From: a virus
IMG/VR virus record: IMGVR_UViG_3300008262_000210
Coordinates: 1 to 30,766 of that record
Reading direction: 5' to 3' (one strand)
DNA: 30,766 nt
The position numbers were made by a program, and so were the translations under genes. The notes under the pieces are model-generated. The model did no database searches and was not told where the DNA came from. It saw only the letters and a program-made list of their open reading frames with translations. Each line of letters opens with the position of its first letter. The first letter of the stretch is position 1. Below, piece after piece: positions 28,601 to 30,766 of this stretch.

Positions 28601-29551
28601 TTAAGGTGTCAAGTCAGCCAAAATGCCATGTGCAGCTTGGTTTTTAACTTCCAAGGTGTACTCAGCCAACAACTGTGTAGACTCATTGTCACCAGTCACA
28701 GCCAACTCGTTGGTCTGGAAGGGACGCAGATAAGCTACAGCAGCCATGTCTGGGTCAACGATAAACGCTGTGTCATCGCATGAGTTGGTAGAAGTCATAA
28801 AGCGGTTGGGGACAACAGAAATTGTGCCGAAATCGCTCATGTAAACATCCGCAGCCGCCACGATTGTGGTTGGTGTGTTAGACGGGGCCATGAAACGCTG
28901 TGCAGCGATACCAGCAAAAGCTGACACCAATTGCTTGTGTGCAGGGTTGACCATCAACACTTTGGGATTGCCACCAGAAGCGTAAACTTCTTTGATAACA
29001 GTCTTCAAGATGTCTTCTGTGAAGGTGCGATTTGTACCATTGGTACGAGCAGTAGTGCCCAAGTCACCAGCAACACCAGAAGTACCACCATCATAGTTGC
29101 TGTTCAACCATGCTTGCAGACCACCCAATTTACGAGCAGTAGAAGAATCACCATTGGAGGCAACTTGGTTGCTCAACAATGAAGTTTCCATGTCCCGCTT
29201 AATTTCAGCCGATGCTTTAGCCAATTGATAGGCTTTTTCAGATTTGCGGCCTGCTTTGTCAACGCTCTGCAAAGTGCCAGAAATCTTGATTGTTTTCTGT
29301 GCAATCTGAGTGCGGTTACCTACACGAGTAGTAGGAGACATAGTGGCATCTGATGCCGTGGCCCCTTCGACTGCGTAGTTCGTTAAAACAGCAGCCGAAA
29401 GTGAGTCCGTTTGCCACTCATGGTAAACAGCAGTAGCCTTTGTCTTGCCAATAGAAGACATGAAAGGTGTGTCTGTAGGGCTGATGTTATAGATAACGTC
29501 AGAGAGGTCTTCACGCATACCGATTGCGGTATATGTTTGATAGGTAGCCAT
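28601..29551 (-). CDS. Major capsid protein, SU10/DUF5309 type (316 aa)
   Basis: The start MATYQTYTAIGMREDLSDVI, then YNISPTDTPFMSSIGKTKAT, is the hallmark of the SU10 major capsid family (DUF5309, HK97 fold). The P-domain region has GNRTQIAQKTIKISGTLQSV, and the C-terminal QLLAEYTLEVKNQAAHGILA is also conserved. No N-terminal delta domain is seen, consistent with a separate scaffold gene upstream. GGAG lies ~11 nt before the ATG. A terminator follows. Confidence 0.93.
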   Translation of the reverse strand: MATYQTYTAIGMREDLSDVIYNISPTDTPFMSSIGKTKATAVYHEWQTDSLSAAVLTNYAVEGATASDATMSPTTRVGNRTQIAQKTIKISGTLQSVDKAGRKSEKAYQLAKASAEIKRDMETSLLSNQVASNGDSSTARKLGGLQAWLNSNYDGGTSGVAGDLGTTARTNGTNRTFTEDILKTVIKEVYASGGNPKVLMVNPAHKQLVSAFAGIAAQRFMAPSNTPTTIVAAADVYMSDFGTISVVPNRFMTSTNSCDDTAFIVDPDMAAVAYLRPFQTNELAVTGDNESTQLLAEYTLEVKNQAAHGILADLTP

Positions 29552-29569
29552 AATTTAATACTCCAAAAT

Positions 29570-30499
29570 TTAAAAGAATCGTTCAAATGCTTTAGCTGCG
29601 TCTGCGACTTTTCCTGTCTCACGCAACCTTTGCATAACCTGTTTATCCTGTGAATTCCTTGTAACTGGCGCAGAAGAACCAGAGCGCATCATCTTTGGGG
29701 CAGACTGGAGTTTTTTATTTAACTCTGGTTTGCTCTTTTGAAGTTGCTCATACTTCATTGCTTTATACAATGTATGCACAGCACGACTGTCATATACGGA
29801 ACTGAGTTCTTGGTCAGACCACCCTACAGACTTCGCATAGTCACGGATTTGTTTCCGAACCGCATCACCCTGTGGCGTAGCTAACTCAGGAATAAGACTA
29901 ACTAGCTTCTCAGATTCTTGACGGAGATGGCTTTGCAAAGAGGCTTGTTGCTCGGCTTGTTGCTGTTGGGCAATGCGTTGCTGTTCATTCCTGACTACTG
30001 CTAACTGTTTCTCACGCTGACTCTGTTCAGCTACCGCTACCGCATAACCGATAGGGTCTGTTTCCTTTAAAACATCTAAGTCCACACCCCGATTTTGCTG
30101 CGTAAGGAAGCTATCCAACGCTTGCAACTTCTGGGCATATGCCTGTCGCTCTTGTTTAACCTGCTCTAAATGACCACGTTCAGCTTCAATCGCCTTACGT
30201 TGTTCAGCTAGAGCCTGAGACTTTTTGGTGTAATCCGTTCCTTGTTGATAACCCTTGATAAGTTCGTCTAGTTCTACTTCGACTTCCTCACCAGATGCTT
30301 TGACTTTATATCTCTGCTTTGGCTGTTCCTCGGATTCCTCCTCAGAATACTCAACTTCATCAGTCTCTTGTTGGTACTCTGGTTGACCTTCGGTTTGGCC
30401 TTGTTCGGCTTCCTCAGAATCACCCATCATGCCCTCAAACGCTGAAGCGGCTTGGTTTACATCTAGGCTTTCACTCCCTTGTGGGTTGGTGTTTTCCAT
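29570..30499 (-). CDS. Scaffolding protein (309 aa)
   Basis: The sequence is very acidic at the N-terminus (EEAEQGQTEGQPEYQQETDE), then has KVKASGEEVEVELDELIKGY (66-85) and TDYTKKSQALAEQRKAIEAE, a long Gln/Glu coiled coil and a basic helical C-terminus (DAAKAFERFF) likely to bind capsid. The (V)ELDELIxGY..G.DYT.K.QxLAE motif is typical of podovirus scaffolds. It ends 18 bp before the capsid gene. It directs procapsid assembly and leaves or is degraded. Confidence 0.9.
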   Translation of the reverse strand: MENTNPQGSESLDVNQAASAFEGMMGDSEEAEQGQTEGQPEYQQETDEVEYSEEESEEQPKQRYKVKASGEEVEVELDELIKGYQQGTDYTKKSQALAEQRKAIEAERGHLEQVKQERQAYAQKLQALDSFLTQQNRGVDLDVLKETDPIGYAVAVAEQSQREKQLAVVRNEQQRIAQQQQAEQQASLQSHLRQESEKLVSLIPELATPQGDAVRKQIRDYAKSVGWSDQELSSVYDSRAVHTLYKAMKYEQLQKSKPELNKKLQSAPKMMRSGSSAPVTRNSQDKQVMQRLRETGKVADAAKAFERFF

Positions 30500-30517
30500 T
30501 TGTCATCTCAATAATCG

Positions 30518-30532
30518 CCAGAAACCTTCTGG
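30518..30532 (-). other. Perfect hairpin before the scaffold gene
   Basis: The minus strand reads CCAGAA-GGT-TTCTGG, a 6-bp perfect stem with a 3-nt loop, 19 bp upstream of the scaffold ATG. With the 30540-30557 stem it forms a tandem pair. There is no T-run, so not an ordinary terminator. An mRNA-processing or translation-control element is possible. Confidence 0.5.
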
Positions 30533-30539
30533 ACGGAGG

Positions 30540-30557
30540 TGTAGCCTAAAGGCTACA
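30540..30557 (-). other. Perfect 18-bp hairpin at the end of the junction gene
   Basis: TGTAGCC-TTTA-GGCTACA on the minus strand, a 7-bp perfect stem, contains the TAG stop of the 79-aa gene. Followed by ACCTCCG and the second hairpin. Tandem position suggests an RNA signal between 79-aa gene and scaffold. Confidence 0.55.
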
Positions 30558-30766
30558 GAATCTTCCACTTCTTCTCTCTAATCACAGTTTCCGAGGCCAA
30601 GCCTTCTAGGTGTCCTGTAAGTAGTTCAATAGTTTTAATGTGCCTATAAGCATCTTCACGCTTATCACATTCTTCTCCACTTGTGTTAATTATTACACTA
30701 ATCTGTTCTTTTTTCAAGTTATCTATGACTTCTTTGAAAAAGTCATCATTTAATAGGTTTTTAGCC
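30553..30766 (-). CDS. Small phage protein, 3' part (continues the gene at 1-140)
   Basis: In the frame set by the ATG at 140 (circular), this part encodes residues 10-79: AKNLLNDDFFKEVIDNLKKE, then ISVIINTSGEECDKREDAYR, HIKTIELLTGHLEGLASETV and IREKKWKIL, ending at TAG 30553-30555. Positions 30653-30766 repeat 1-114. A helical protein with mixed charge, no known family. Confidence 0.8.
   Translation of the reverse strand, partial: AKNLLNDDFFKEVIDNLKKEQISVIINTSGEECDKREDAYRHIKTIELLTGHLEGLASETVIREKKWKIL
30653..30766. repeat. Right copy of 114-bp terminal redundancy
   Basis: Same 114 bases as 1-114. The circular unit is 30,652 bp. Confidence 0.95.

Noticed and set aside
1-30766. tRNA genes, integrase, attachment site
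   Set aside because: No cloverleaf, CCA-type ends or recombinase motifs noticed by eye; a tRNA scan was not possible here.

Overview
The window is one tailed-phage genome in circular form. Its last 114 bases (30653-30766) repeat its first 114 (1-114), so the unique sequence is 30,652 bp. A small gene reads intact across the join, which shows that the break is arbitrary. No rRNA, tRNA, integrase, phage RNA polymerase or DNA polymerase is visible. The virion genes (P22-like portal, SU10-type capsid and adaptor, no tape measure or sheath) suggest a short-tailed podovirus-like phage. Family resemblances, all from memory, point to a proteobacterial host, perhaps a freshwater betaproteobacterium. 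The host is inference.

Layout. A divergent control region at 11671-11798 holds two back-to-back extended -10 promoters with an identical 11-bp core and two short dyads. The leftward early operon (minus, 11670 to 7369) encodes a 50-aa Cro-like repressor that looks leaderless, a winged-helix protein, an HNH protein, a replication-organiser-like protein, a cytosine-5 DNA methyltransferase locus, a PD-(D/E)XK nuclease and small proteins. It ends at an intrinsic terminator (7308-7333). The rightward early operon (plus, 11799 to 14876) encodes a membrane microprotein, a Cys-rich protein, a Sak3/DUF1071-type annealing protein, two HNH-type proteins, a winged-helix protein and a MazG-like pyrophosphatase.

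The late operon is on the minus strand. It begins near 7274, passes through four small basic proteins (one frameshifted), TerS, TerL, portal, a 723-aa repeat-rich protein and the junction gene. It then wraps to the right end with scaffold, major capsid (followed by a terminator), adaptor, tail-hub and ejection-type proteins, a 935-aa tail fibre, a cluster of lysis/membrane proteins, a GH24 endolysin, a metallopeptidase-like protein and a metallophosphoesterase. It meets the rightward operon head-on at 14869-14876. Genes are packed with ATGA, GTGA, TTGA or TAATG overlaps, which fixed many of the starts given here.

The most unusual locus is 9048-9847. A run of 11 G (minus strand) lies in the SAM-binding motif of the methyltransferase. 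As assembled, the coupled start codon reads into a different frame that encodes a complete 261-aa protein of a second recognisable phage family (SWKT...EWLMGWPIGW). The methyltransferase frame underneath remains fully open. About 730 bp therefore appear to code in two frames, with a homopolymer deciding which frame is joined to the start.
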